Shown here: positions 12,803-22,089 of the stretch, in pieces | How the letters are laid out: the number at the start of each line of letters is the position of its first letter | How positions within the stretch are numbered: the first letter of the stretch is position 1 | From: Staphylotrichum longicolle | Lineage: Eukaryota; Ascomycota; Sordariomycetes; Sordariales; Chaetomiaceae | Length of the DNA: 64,000 bases | Reading direction: 5' to 3' | Assembly (NCBI GenBank): GCA_019096155.1 | Contig: JAHCVI010000002.1 | Coordinates: 2,728,001 to 2,792,000, forward strand | The notes under the pieces: model-generated | Seen by the model: only the letters and a program-made list of their open reading frames with translations | The model's database searches: none | Told to the model about the DNA's origin: nothing | Program-made: the position numbers and the translations under genes

Positions 12803-13585
12803 CTACTTCTTGACCTGGACCAATCTCATCCCTTGTTTGCTGTCAACCAACCGAATGAGGTAGCCCATATCGGCCGATTGCAAGGCTGCGAGTGCTGTGC
12901 CAGGATCACTGCGCGGATGACAGAGTAGAGCTTCCTGCGCTGCATCCGAGGCGGCCCTCTCCATCTGAAACGCTTCTATCTTCATCACATCGTCAATGTC
13001 AGGACTCCAGTCCCAGCCGTGGATCGTGTCCCAGACATCGCTGTAGAACCTGGCGCTGAGCATCCTACTCGCCAACATCTTCCAATGATAATCCTCCAGC
13101 TGCTCCCACTTGTACTCCAGCTTGAGCGGGCCCAGGTCGACCTCCTGGTCGCAGCGCACGAAGCGAACCCAGCCCGTGTCGCTGCTCTGTGCGCTCGCCT
13201 GCACCACGCTGTCAAGCGACTCGTCGTCCACCTGAACAAAATAGACGTAGCGCGAGGGTATTTCATCCCACTCCTTCGGCAGCGCCCTCTGCGGATTCTC
13301 GACCCGGATGGCCGGCTGGCGCCACTGGAGGAAGCGCTCGCGCAGCTGCTTCCGTGACGCGCCGTCGAGGGCCGGGTCCGAAACGAAGATGCAGTCCAGC
13401 GCGTCCAGCACGAGGGGGGACGCACCCTCCCCCTTCAGAGCCTCCCGCGCCGATATGTTGATGCAGTCCCGGAAGCGCTCCCACGCTGCGTCGTTCTTGT
13501 ATGAGGTCCGGTAGATGACCCAGCCCCATTTTCCCTGCTTGTCCTCGTGGAGCGCTTCGTGGATGTGTTTGACATATGAGGACAT
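12803..13585 (-). CDS. Conserved-looking protein of unknown function
   Basis: A single open frame giving about 260 residues from the ATG at 13585 (MSSYVKHIHEALHEDKQGKW). I do not recognise the family. The protein is soluble-looking, rich in Trp and acidic residues, with stretches such as KWGWVIYRTSYKNDAAWERF, YVYFVQVDDESLDSVV and DTGWVRFVRCD that look like a folded domain. There is no signal peptide or membrane segment. An in-frame ATG at 13708 would add 41 residues that are low in quality (Cys/Arg/Pro-rich), so I prefer the downstream start. It is convergent with the ASST-like gene. Confidence 0.6.
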   Translation of the reverse strand: MSSYVKHIHEALHEDKQGKWGWVIYRTSYKNDAAWERFRDCINISAREALKGEGASPLVLDALDCIFVSDPALDGASRKQLRERFLQWRQPAIRVENPQRALPKEWDEIPSRYVYFVQVDDESLDSVVQASAQSSDTGWVRFVRCDQEVDLGPLKLEYKWEQLEDYHWKMLASRMLSARFYSDVWDTIHGWDWSPDIDDVMKIEAFQMERAASDAAQEALLCHPRSDPGTALAALQSADMGYLIRLVDSKQGMRLVQVKK

Positions 13586-14233
13586 GAAGCGCGGCGGAGG
13601 ACACGGTCGAGTGATGCGTCTGAGAAAGGGCGCTGCTATGCGACTGCATCGGCCGAGCGTGCGCCCGGGGATGCAGGTTGATGTCCAGAGCCAGCACGCA
13701 GGCGGCATCACGATTCTGTAAGGGGTCGGGGGTGATGATAGATCAAGTGATGAAGCTCGTGGCTGGGTGAATACCTCGACCGATTCGTTCTCGAAGCCAT
13801 GGTTCAAATGAATTAATAAACCTAACGCGAGAGTCACGGCGAGAAATTCCAGATGTGGAGACTGTCAATCTGAGGGAACGAGACCTTGGTCGACTACCGG
13901 GAATGCGGGCCGAGTCGCCCTGCATGAGAACGACGCTCTTTCCAACATCACAAGTCGCCTAGACATCTACTGTGTCATGACGTTCTCGCCAGACGACAAG
14001 ACACTGTGGTCGACCAAGTTCAGACCAACAACTCTCATCCGAACAGTCGAGCTGCAGTGGACCAATCCAATGGCTGCGCCCCCAACACGTTGCGACCTTG
14101 TCCTGCGGCGCAGCACCATACACGGCCAATCCACATGATTTCACCTCACCAGGTATTTTGCCTGCCAGTGTTTTAACAGACTTTCACAGCCCCCCCCCCC
14201 CCCCAAAAAAAAAAAAAACTCGAACTCAAAAAG
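13586..14233. other. Divergent promoter region with homopolymers
   Basis: Between the unknown protein (minus) and the SDR (plus). It ends in a C-run directly followed by an A-run just before the SDR start. No further gene is seen. Confidence 0.45.
14190..14218 (+). repeat. C15-A14 homopolymer pair in SDR leader
   Basis: Fifteen C followed by fourteen A, ending 15 nt before the ATG of the SDR gene. It would sit in the 5' UTR or core promoter. Exact lengths are hard to sequence. Confidence 0.85.
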
Positions 14234-15341
14234 ATGGTCTCCTCCTTCGTCGCCGCACTCGCCACCCTGGCCGTCGCCTTCCTCTTCAAAATGGTCGATT
14301 TCCAAGCCTTAGTCGCGTCAGCACGCGTCACGCTCTTCGCGTCGGGGAATCAGGACGGTGTGGCCTTTGACCCTGCCCGCGACATCCCCAGCCTCGCGGG
14401 CAAAGTCATTCTCGTCACAGGCGGTGCCGGCGATCTAGGAAAGCAAGTGGCCATTGAGTTCGCGCGCCACAAGCCGGCTCGAATCTACATCGCCGATCTG
14501 CCGCGCGACGACAACGGTGCATCGGTCATCGACCTCATCCGTGACGCCGTGGGCGACGAGAATGCGCCCATCAGCTATCTGGCGGTCGACCTTTCGTCTT
14601 TTGAGTCGATTAAATCGGCCGTGGCAACGTTTTGTGCGGCCGAAGACAGACTCGACATTGCCATCCTGAACGCTGGCATCATGCGTGTGCAGTCGGGGAC
14701 GACCGCCGAAGGCTACGAGATTGCGTTCGGCATCAACTACCTTGGTCATGCCCTCTTGGCGAAGCTGTTGATGCCGACGCTTCTGCGCACGGCCGAGCTG
14801 CCAGGCGCAGATGTCCGCGTCGTGGCTGTGTCGAGCGAAGGACATAATATGGCCCCCAAGGGCGGCATTATCTTTGACAAGTTGAAGGGCCCATGCGAGG
14901 ACATTGTAGGTGCAAACTTGGAACTGTGAGCGACACTGACAACGGGCACTACTAGCTGACACTGCGTAATAGAAATACTATCAACGCTACGGCCAGAGCA
15001 AAGTAGCCATCATCGGCTTGGCTCGGGAACTGGCCGGACGGCATCCCCAGATCAAGGTGGTTGCCGTCCATCCGGGCCGCATTATCACGGGCATGGCACG
15101 CGGTCTACAAAAGGAGAGCCTTCTCTTCAAAGCCACGGCTCCCATCTCACCTCTCTTTTGCGTATCCCCGGCCATCGGTGTGAGAAACCATCTCTGGGCA
15201 GCGACGGCGGCCGAGGTTGAAAGTGGCAAGTACTATGAGCCCGTGGGCGTCCCGGATAAAGAGACAGCCATTGCCAAGGATCCGGGCTTGTCGAGGAGGC
15301 TATGGGAGTGGACAGAGAAGGAGCTGGAGAGCGTTGAGTGA
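14234..15341 (+). CDS. Short-chain dehydrogenase/reductase, membrane-tethered type
   Basis: NAD(P)-dependent oxidoreductase of about 346 residues. Exons 14234-14905 and 14973-15341. The donor GTAGGT at 14906 was preferred because it alone gives frame continuity from GPCEDI to KYYQRYGQSK; a later GTGAGC does not. Visible motifs: N-terminal hydrophobic segment (VAALATLAVAFLFKM), Rossmann VTGGAGDLGK, acidic beta-2 end (IYIADLP), NAG in AILNAGIM, catalytic Ser in VVAVSSEG, and YxxxK in RYGQSKVAI followed by VHPGRIITGM. It belongs with fungal retinol-dehydrogenase/WW-oxidoreductase-like SDRs; the substrate is unknown. The N-terminal helix suggests ER or lipid-droplet association. It converges on the LPMO gene 210 bp away. 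Confidence 0.85.
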
Positions 15342-15551
15342 CGATTGGTTAGGATACTTTCAAGACAAATCACGACTCAGGTCACTTTGGCATAAAGTAC
15401 GGTATTCAGGGTTCTTAAATGTGGCTTAAATGTAGTTCAAAATACGTTTGCACTGCGCTGATATGTCGACGACAAGTCAAGACCGGCTTTCCAAAGCATC
15501 ACAACTTGACAAGAACCAACCATGCCGGACTGCTGAATGCTTTGCTCGCTT

Positions 15552-16584
15552 TTACAGGAGGCAGTAAGCGAAGATCATGATCCAAGTGAGAATAACGAGA
15601 TACACACGGCCGACTGACCGAACCGCGCCAGACTGGAACCAATCCGGCCAGTCGTTGCCCGGCGTCCAACCTTTTCCGGGGTCCATGGTCGGCCTCGATG
15701 TGGGGTGCGGGATAGATTGGCAACCTGTCAGTGAGCAAGACGGCGACAAAGTGACAAAAGTTGCCGTGGTGGGAGTAGAGACCTCACCTGAGCTTCCTCC
15801 AGAGCTTCCACTGCCGCCACTCCCTGTACCACCACCATTCGCACCCCCTGACCCCGACTCTGATCCACTGTCACCACCCCGATCCTCACCACCAGCACCA
15901 CAACTCCCCACCGGCGGCACGGCGCCAGCACCCGAATCAGCATCCGGTCCCGGATCCGGAAACTTGACGTCCGCAGAGTCCACCGTGCGACACCCATTCC
16001 CGACGTTGGCCCTAAACACCCCCGGACGCTGCCCAAACGCCACCTTCTCCTTCCCTCCCCCACCCCCGGCACCAGCAACAATATCCACCACGGCGCAATT
16101 CATATACATCTCCCGATTCCCAATCCTATTAAACCACGTCCACGCAAACACCGCGCCCTCACCGCCCCCACGTCCCCCGGCACCCCAAACCCAAACGAGC
16201 TCTCCCCGCCCGCGGGGGCAGGACACCCGCCCTCGTAGCTGTGCACGACGCGGAAGGTCCGCCCGCCGTCGACGGACAGCGCCGCCTGGCAGGACCCGCC
16301 GCCGTGGGCCGCGCCGCCGGACACGGTGAAGTTGTAGGCCGCGCCCGCGGTCCAGGTCGCCACGGGCGCCGCGGCGGGGGTGCCGAGGAGGGCCAGCGCG
16401 CCCTTGCAGGGGTAGTCGGAGCCGTCCGGGCGGAGCGGGGAGGTGAGGGCGTAGTCGGTGGAGGCGGGCGGGGTGTGGGGGTTGAGAGGGAGCGGAGGGG
16501 GGGCGGGTGGGCGAGTTGCATGTGCGCTGTGATGGGGGGTATGATGATGCTCAAGAGCAACAGAAGGAGGTGGGTGGGTGCCAT
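15552..16584 (-). CDS. AA11-like lytic polysaccharide monooxygenase (two frame breaks)
   Basis: Secreted copper oxidase expected to cleave chitin. The ATG at 16584 opens a signal peptide (APTHLLLLLLSIIIPPITA) followed directly by mature HMQLAHPPPLRS, so His1 is in place. Downstream come GGAAHGGGSCQAALS (second Cu-ligand His), FAWTWFNRIGNREMYMNC (axial Tyr region), then a Gly/Ser-rich linker, GKGWTPGNDWPDWF, and a hydrophobic C-terminal end (VYLVILTWIMIFAYCLL) suggesting a GPI or membrane anchor. The coding text is spread over three frames: a shift near 16481-16503 (LRS to LNPHTPPAS) and another near 16165-16169 (GVPGDV to GGGEGAVFAW). Each is repaired by one extra base in a C or G run. A short in-frame intron probably lies between GGSS and CQSIPHP. 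I infer sequencing error more than pseudogene. The AA11 call rests on remembered family pattern. Confidence 0.72.
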
Positions 16585-16924
16585 GTTGATGGTATGTTGC
16601 GCTGTTGTGGGTGAGTTGGTTTGAGTGGCTGGTGAGGAGGTTGTTGGATGCGGAAGGGGGTTGGTGATGGAGGAAGAAGGGGGCAGGGTGTTAAATAATG
16701 GTGAGCTCTTTGAGGTTGACATGATGAACAGGATCGGTTGTTGTGAACAACGAAATGTTGACACATGTGTTGTTGCTGTGTCATGGAGCAATTTGGCAGT
16801 GTGTCGAAGGTTGTTTTTGCTGAAATGTTCTGTTCAGAACAAAGGACTTAGCGGCGGCCCCTTGTCCAGCCTCCATTACCCGCTCCTGTGTATGGCAAAG
16901 AACAGTCGAACTTTGGGAAGGAAT

Positions 16925-17075
16925 TGTCGATTTTCCATGCGCAAGACCTTGACGCCGAAGTCGATGCATTCAATGATGGTTCAGGAAATCCCAAAAGTCG
17001 TGACCGCGTCCGCCATGCTGAATTGCTCGAGAGGTTGTGAATCATGACATGGGCACTCCCACTGAGGACCAAAAC
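16925..17075 (-). pseudogene. Relic of the 5' end of a STAND (NLR-like) gene
   Basis: The minus strand from 17016 reads MADAVTTFGIS, stop, then TIIECIDFGVKVLRM. This parallels the N-terminus of the intact STAND gene at 21494 (MADPATIIGLTSSIITFVDF...). Identity also extends about 60 nt upstream of the ATG: both have the ATG-proximal CTCGAG and CATGA blocks at matching spacing. The relic has an in-frame TGA at codon 12, and similarity fades after about 30 codons. It is best read as a truncated, decayed duplicate that kept the promoter-proximal part. No NACHT sequence follows to its left before the LPMO gene. Confidence 0.7.
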
Positions 17076-17782
17076 TTGAAGAGTTTAGCCGCCAAACGTG
17101 GGCAAGCGAAATAAGCTCCCTTTGGATAGAGATACGTTCGCCCTCCTTTAATTTGATGAATAGTGATGCATTTTTATTTATCTCACTCTGGGAATCTCTT
17201 GTTCCCATGATTCTTAAATATCCCTACTTCAGTAGTTCTGTTCAAAGGGCCGGACAGTTCCATAGCAAAGGCTGTGAAATCAGAAGATTTTCCACGCTGC
17301 GGTGAAAGAGTTACTGTTCGGAGATATGAGCAAGGTTATCCAACTTTTGAGTCACCAGAGGCGGACGAGAAGCGGAGACTGCACAGTCGATAAAGGATCA
17401 AATGTTCCCTTCGGGCCGAGAGTAGCGGAAGTTGACTAATCGATCAAGTGCGAGTCAAGAAGCAAGGTTGAAGGCTCGAAATGGCTGAGGTCCGATTGCG
17501 GCCATGAAAACGAAGGTATCCTCGGCTATCTGCGGTGTTGTCTGAATCTTATCGGCCACAAATAGGTAGGAAAGACTTCTGAGCAAAACAGTCAAACTCC
17601 CAGTTCGTATTGCGAAAACCACGCCATATCTGGTACCTGCTACACTTCGTTCGCTAGGTACCTTGCCTTACTTTAACTCAGCTTGAATTTTCGCAGATGG
17701 CCTACACTGCATCCAGACACAAACAAAAGCGACCTTCTCTCTCTTCCCTGTCCGCCGTCCCTACCTAGTCATTCTTTCCTCG
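17017..17782. other. Intergenic, 0.77 kb
   Basis: Sequence between the STAND relic and the GNAT gene, more AT-rich than its neighbours, with no supported gene. The last ~200 bp, with pyrimidine-rich stretches, should be the GNAT promoter and leader. Confidence 0.45.
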
Positions 17783-18307
17783 ATGGCTCCAAAACAAGCA
17801 TCGTGTGAGAACCAACCGGCCTACTCCATCCAGCCAGTTACCACATCCGAGGATCTAGTGAGCACCACCGACCTATTCCGAGAGTATGCGGAATCCCTCG
17901 ACATAGACCTCAGCTTCCAGGACTTCAACTCCGAGGTCGCCAACATGCCGGGCAAATACGCCCACCCGACTGGGGTCCTCCTGCTTGCCCGGACCGGCGA
18001 TGGAAAACCCATTGGTTGCGTCGGCCTGCGGTCGCTCGGGGATCCCGACACGTGTGAGATGAAGCGACTGTATGTCTCGCCGCTGGGGCGAGGCATGGGA
18101 CTCGGAAAGGCGCTGGCGCTCGAGGCTCTGGATCGGGCGAGGAAGATGGGCTATCGCCGCGTGCGGCTCGACACGCTTCGGAGCATGGCAAGCGCCGTGG
18201 CGTTGTATGAGAAGCTGGGTTTTGCAGAAGTCGAGCCTTATTACCACAATCCCACGGAGGGTACACGATTCCTGGAGCTGATATTGGAAGAGGGGCGGCA
18301 AAGTTAA
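17783..18307 (+). CDS. GNAT-family N-acetyltransferase
   Basis: Single-exon 174-residue enzyme using acetyl-CoA. The GNAT fold is clear: IGCVGLRSL (beta-4), CEMKRLYVSPLGRGMGLGKA (motif A with R/Q-x-x-G-x-G/A as RGMGLG), YRRVRLDTLRSMASAVALYE and KLGFAEVEPYY (motif B). This layout matches the small bacterial-type acetyltransferases common in fungi; the acceptor is unknown. The start is the first ATG after a pyrimidine-rich leader. There is no signal peptide, so it is probably cytosolic. The lack of introns and the compact bacterial-like form could reflect transfer, but many fungi have such genes. Confidence 0.88.
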   Translation: MAPKQASCENQPAYSIQPVTTSEDLVSTTDLFREYAESLDIDLSFQDFNSEVANMPGKYAHPTGVLLLARTGDGKPIGCVGLRSLGDPDTCEMKRLYVSPLGRGMGLGKALALEALDRARKMGYRRVRLDTLRSMASAVALYEKLGFAEVEPYYHNPTEGTRFLELILEEGRQS

Positions 18308-18539
18308 TAATAATGTACCTGATTAGCCCGAACTTTTCAAGGGCCACATGAAATAGAAACAAGTGTGATAACAACTGGAACAATAGTACATATTCGCCAG
18401 CCCAGTTCCCTCGAATCAACAACAGGTAATGCATGTAGTAGGGTGTTAGTGCGCGCATCTTGTGACCAATTGCCAACATTTTAGAGTGTTATTATTGGGT
18501 ATCGTAATATTAAGGTTAAAACAGCGCGGATACGCTCCA

Positions 18540-21494
18540 TCATTTCCGCCACAATGACCACAGGCTCGAATACCAGCGATGCCCCTGATGTTTTGCCCTT
18601 CTGTCGATCGCCAGAGACACAAGCCTCCGTGCTTCGTCCTCCCCGAAGATGCTCTCAAGAAGTCCCGTCACAGTCATGACGGAAAAGTTCCTGACGCCGT
18701 GGCTGTCGTCGTTCTCGATCCACGCGTCCATGTCCGCGCCGCTCGTGATCAGGAGCTCGCTCACACGAACCCACACCGCCCGCAGCCGCGCCGCCGCCTC
18801 GCCCCGCTGCGCCATCTCGTAGCACGACACCAGGAAGAGCGCCCACACCGTGCGCCCGTCGTTCAGGTGCACCTTCTGGTTGGGGTCCGCCCCGTGGTCC
18901 AGCAGCAGCCGCACCATATCGATGTCGATGCTGGTCTCTTCCCGCTCCGAGTGGTACGGCATCGAGATGGGCGTGACCCGCCGCGGCCGCAGCGCGTAGT
19001 CGAGCAGCGGGCGTCCGGCCTTGCGGATGCGCTTGGGGTCGGACCGGAGCTTGGTCCGCACGTACTTGACCAGCCGCGACTGGACTGCCAGCGCTAGAAA
19101 GCTGCAGTGCCCGCCCTCGCGGTACTCGTCGTAGCCGCGCGTGGTCGGCGAGTCGCGCATGTGCGTCCAGTGGTTGCGCATGGCCCGGGCGTGGTGGGCG
19201 TTGGTCCGGTCCATCTCGTCGAGCACGGCGACCAGCGCCTGGTTTGGCTCGGGAGACGGATCTCGCTTCTCGGCCTCGTAGGCGTAGTAGAGGAGCTCGT
19301 CGACGATCTTCATGAGCTGCGTGATGGAGGCGCTGTTGCGCAGCTCGACCGGGTCGAGGCTCTTGAGCAGGAAGAGCATCATCCGGCAGAGCGACACGAG
19401 CGGTTTGAAGTCCGAGCCGGCCGGAAGCTCGCTCTGCAGCTTCTCGTAGTAGAATTCACGCAGAAATTCACGCACCGTTCGGTGCAGGAAGTCGACCGGG
19501 TGTAGTAAAAAGGTCGGGTGCCTCCCCTCGTCGACTATCAGGAGGTCGCCGCACCGGTTGTGCATGCGGCCTTTCCACCGCTCATCTACCTCTTCCACCT
19601 CCGCATCACCGAGCGGGAGTAGGCGGGCCGAGATGGCGTAGTTTGGGTCGCCCTTCTCGCGGTCGAGAAGCGAGAAGGCGAACAGGGGGAGCGGCTGAAG
19701 CTCTTCGACCGTGATCAGGAAAAACTGTGCCATCTCCTCCTTGAAGTTTGGCTTGATGCCCTGAATGATGTGGGCAAAGTAGGCTTCGAGGTCACGAGGG
19801 AATTGGTTAAGGATTCTCTCGAGCGTGCGAACATTCTCGCTGCGGTTGACGGCGTGGACGAGGTCATGGGTCACCAGGGTGACCCAGAGCCACACCCCCT
19901 GAGCCTGGTCCGCGATTTGTCTCAGGAGCCGATCGCATGCGGGGCGGGATGTGGCCTGCAGCTCCCGGAACTTGTTGTTTGTTTCGAGCTTTGATTGGAC
20001 GTATGTCTTCATGTCGTCCCTGGTAAACTCTTGGATATCCAGCGGCGTTTCGCGGCGATCTTTGTACTCCCTGTCAAGGACTATTCTTGGGCGTGTCGAT
20101 ATACACAGTTTGACGTGACTGTAGGTTGCGTCTTCAAGTATTGCGAGAACTTTCACCAGCTCCTCCTCGTTGCCGCTGTACTCGTCCAGGCCGTCGATAA
20201 AAAAGCAGAATTTGACTGGGAATTCGCTCTCGGGCAGGCTGAGGATCTTGCGGAGGAGGCTTTTGAGCTCGTCAATTTCCCACCTCTCATGGTTCAACCG
20301 CTCCGGGCAAACCTGGGGGATGATGGCCGGGTGGCTGCGCACAATGTGGTATATCAGCGACTGGAGGAGCCCGACTTGTGATTTTTGCATCTCGAATCCC
20401 TGGTTCCAGAAGAAAAAGCTTGGAGCACACGGCTTGGCCGGCTTAGCCCAGCGTGTCAGAGCCCTTTCGGTCTCGGGATGTTCAGATGCGAACTTCATCA
20501 AGGTCGACTTGCCGCTGCCAGCCTAAAAGAGGTCAGATGTCACTTCCTGTGCCATTCCGGGTGGCGTGGGACTACACACCTTGCCTGTGATCCAAAAGAT
20601 ACCGCGTCCTGACTCGAGCCATTTCAGGAACTTGGTCTTCTTCGGATCGAACAGCCAGGCGTTGGTGGATTCGTCAGCTCGTGGGATGTGATCCCACCGT
20701 CGGTGTATCTCGGGAAAGTGCAGGCTCTTGATGAAAACTGATTGCTGCCGGCGCAAAGCGCGCTCCGCTTCAAACGAAGCGAGACATTCCCTCAACTGGA
20801 CCAGTTGGGCAAGCCGTGCTGCTTGTTCCTGCTGCGCGGCAAGCTCGGTCTGCTCGACGAGTCTGACGATCTGGCCTTGAATGCTGTCCAGCCTAGTGTC
20901 GTAACGGATGCCAAGATCACGCTGTAGCTGTCCAAGAGCCCTTAACTCGGAAGAGATGGCTGAGTCATGTTCTCTGGTGGAGTGTCAGCATGGGGGGTCG
21001 AGGACACGGGTTTTGGTATCCTGGAAGAGAAGGGTTCATGGGGGGTTTACGAACGCTTGGAGGGATAAACGCACGCTCTCCCTCAGCCTGAGATCGAGCC
21101 GATTTAGACGCTGCCAGATGCCTTCTATGTCGCTCTTTTTCTTGAAGGTTTGAAACAGAACTCGGCCCAACTCCATCGTCTTGGACCAAGCCTCATCACG
21201 CACCCTCAAAGTCGCCAGGAGCGGACGAAGCTCGTTGGTTAGGTTGATGCATTCGGTAGCCATCCGCACCATGCGCGCTTCGTCGGCAGCCAGCGCCGTT
21301 CCTGCTGGTCTCCTACGAATGATGCCATCGCTAAAGGCCCGGATGTCCCCTGCAATACGCTCGAGTTCCTGCACTTCGGGTGCCGCACCATGGGCATCGC
21401 GAACCGATTTTGCCAGGCGCACAGCCTTGACGCCAAAGTCGACGAACGTGATGATGCTTGAAGTCAGTCCTATGATCGTGGCTGGGTCCGCCAT
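18540..21494 (-). CDS. STAND/NLR-like protein: N-domain, NACHT, ankyrin
   Basis: About 938 residues, predicted signal-transducing NTPase of the kind used in fungal non-self recognition. Exons 21494-21055, 20973-20580 and 20522-18540. The first join (donor GTTCGT, acceptor CCAG) is the only one I found that keeps frame with a complete AG acceptor, and is less certain; the second (GTGTGT...TTTTAG) is clear. Residues 1-200 match the fungal STAND N-terminal domain (MADPATIIGLTSSIITFVDF). A coiled, Gln-rich linker follows, then NACHT: the P-loop AGSGKSTLM begins exon 3 at residue ~279, Walker B is KFCFFIDGLDEYSG, and CISTRP follows. After a helical region with FLHRTVREFL, the C-terminus has ankyrin-like repeats (MVRLLLDHGADPNQ, VSELLITSGADMDA). 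It shares a 595-bp divergent region with the amino-acid permease. A decayed 5' copy lies at 17.0 kb. Confidence 0.85.
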
Positions 21495-22089
21495 GTTGAG
21501 TTCATGCTCGAGGGGTCGCAATTCATGACCACCTCCGAGTGAGACTTCGGAAGTGCTGGAGTGCTGGGGAATTGAAGATGAGCAGAGGACCAAACAGGCT
21601 GCTGTCTGGTGGAGGTGGGCATGAGATATCCCCAAGGAGGGGGACCAGGGCCCGTTCTTCAGCCCAGCCGCCACCGAGGCAGACAGCTCGCCATGCATTG
21701 GCGCCGCCACTTAACTAGCTTGTCCCGCCTTCCGTGTTTTGGTCAACACCTTGCCCATTATTATGCAACAACTGACGCCAAGGCCCTATCGTTGGCCCAG
21801 AAGGCTCAGCCGCAAAGGCATTCGGCGCGGTTCTCGGGGCGGCGCGGGTCTGGGCTGTGTCGCCGCTCGGACGATTCCTTGGGCATGATCGCAGCCGCGA
21901 TGGGCGCCTGCGGGAACGCCACTCTTCTCTGCCCTGGCGAGCCTGGACCAGTCGAAGTGACCGTTGGAGCGCGCACCGCCCGTGCCCGCGCCCGCCGTGG
22001 TGCATCTTGAAGGCTCCCCAAGGGCTTCTCGCCTGTATCGCTCTTCTCTAGCCCTGTACCGTCGTTTGAGTCCATCTGCGACCATCAAG
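21495..22089. other. Divergent promoter region, STAND gene / permease
   Basis: About 600 bp between two outward-facing starts. The 60 bp next to the STAND ATG is shared with the relic at 17.0 kb. No other feature is seen. Confidence 0.5.

Noticed and set aside
13586..13708. In-frame N-terminal extension of the unknown protein, from ATG 13708
   Set aside because: The added residues are Cys/Arg/Pro-rich and unlike the rest; the start at 13585 gives a cleaner protein, though this is not proven.
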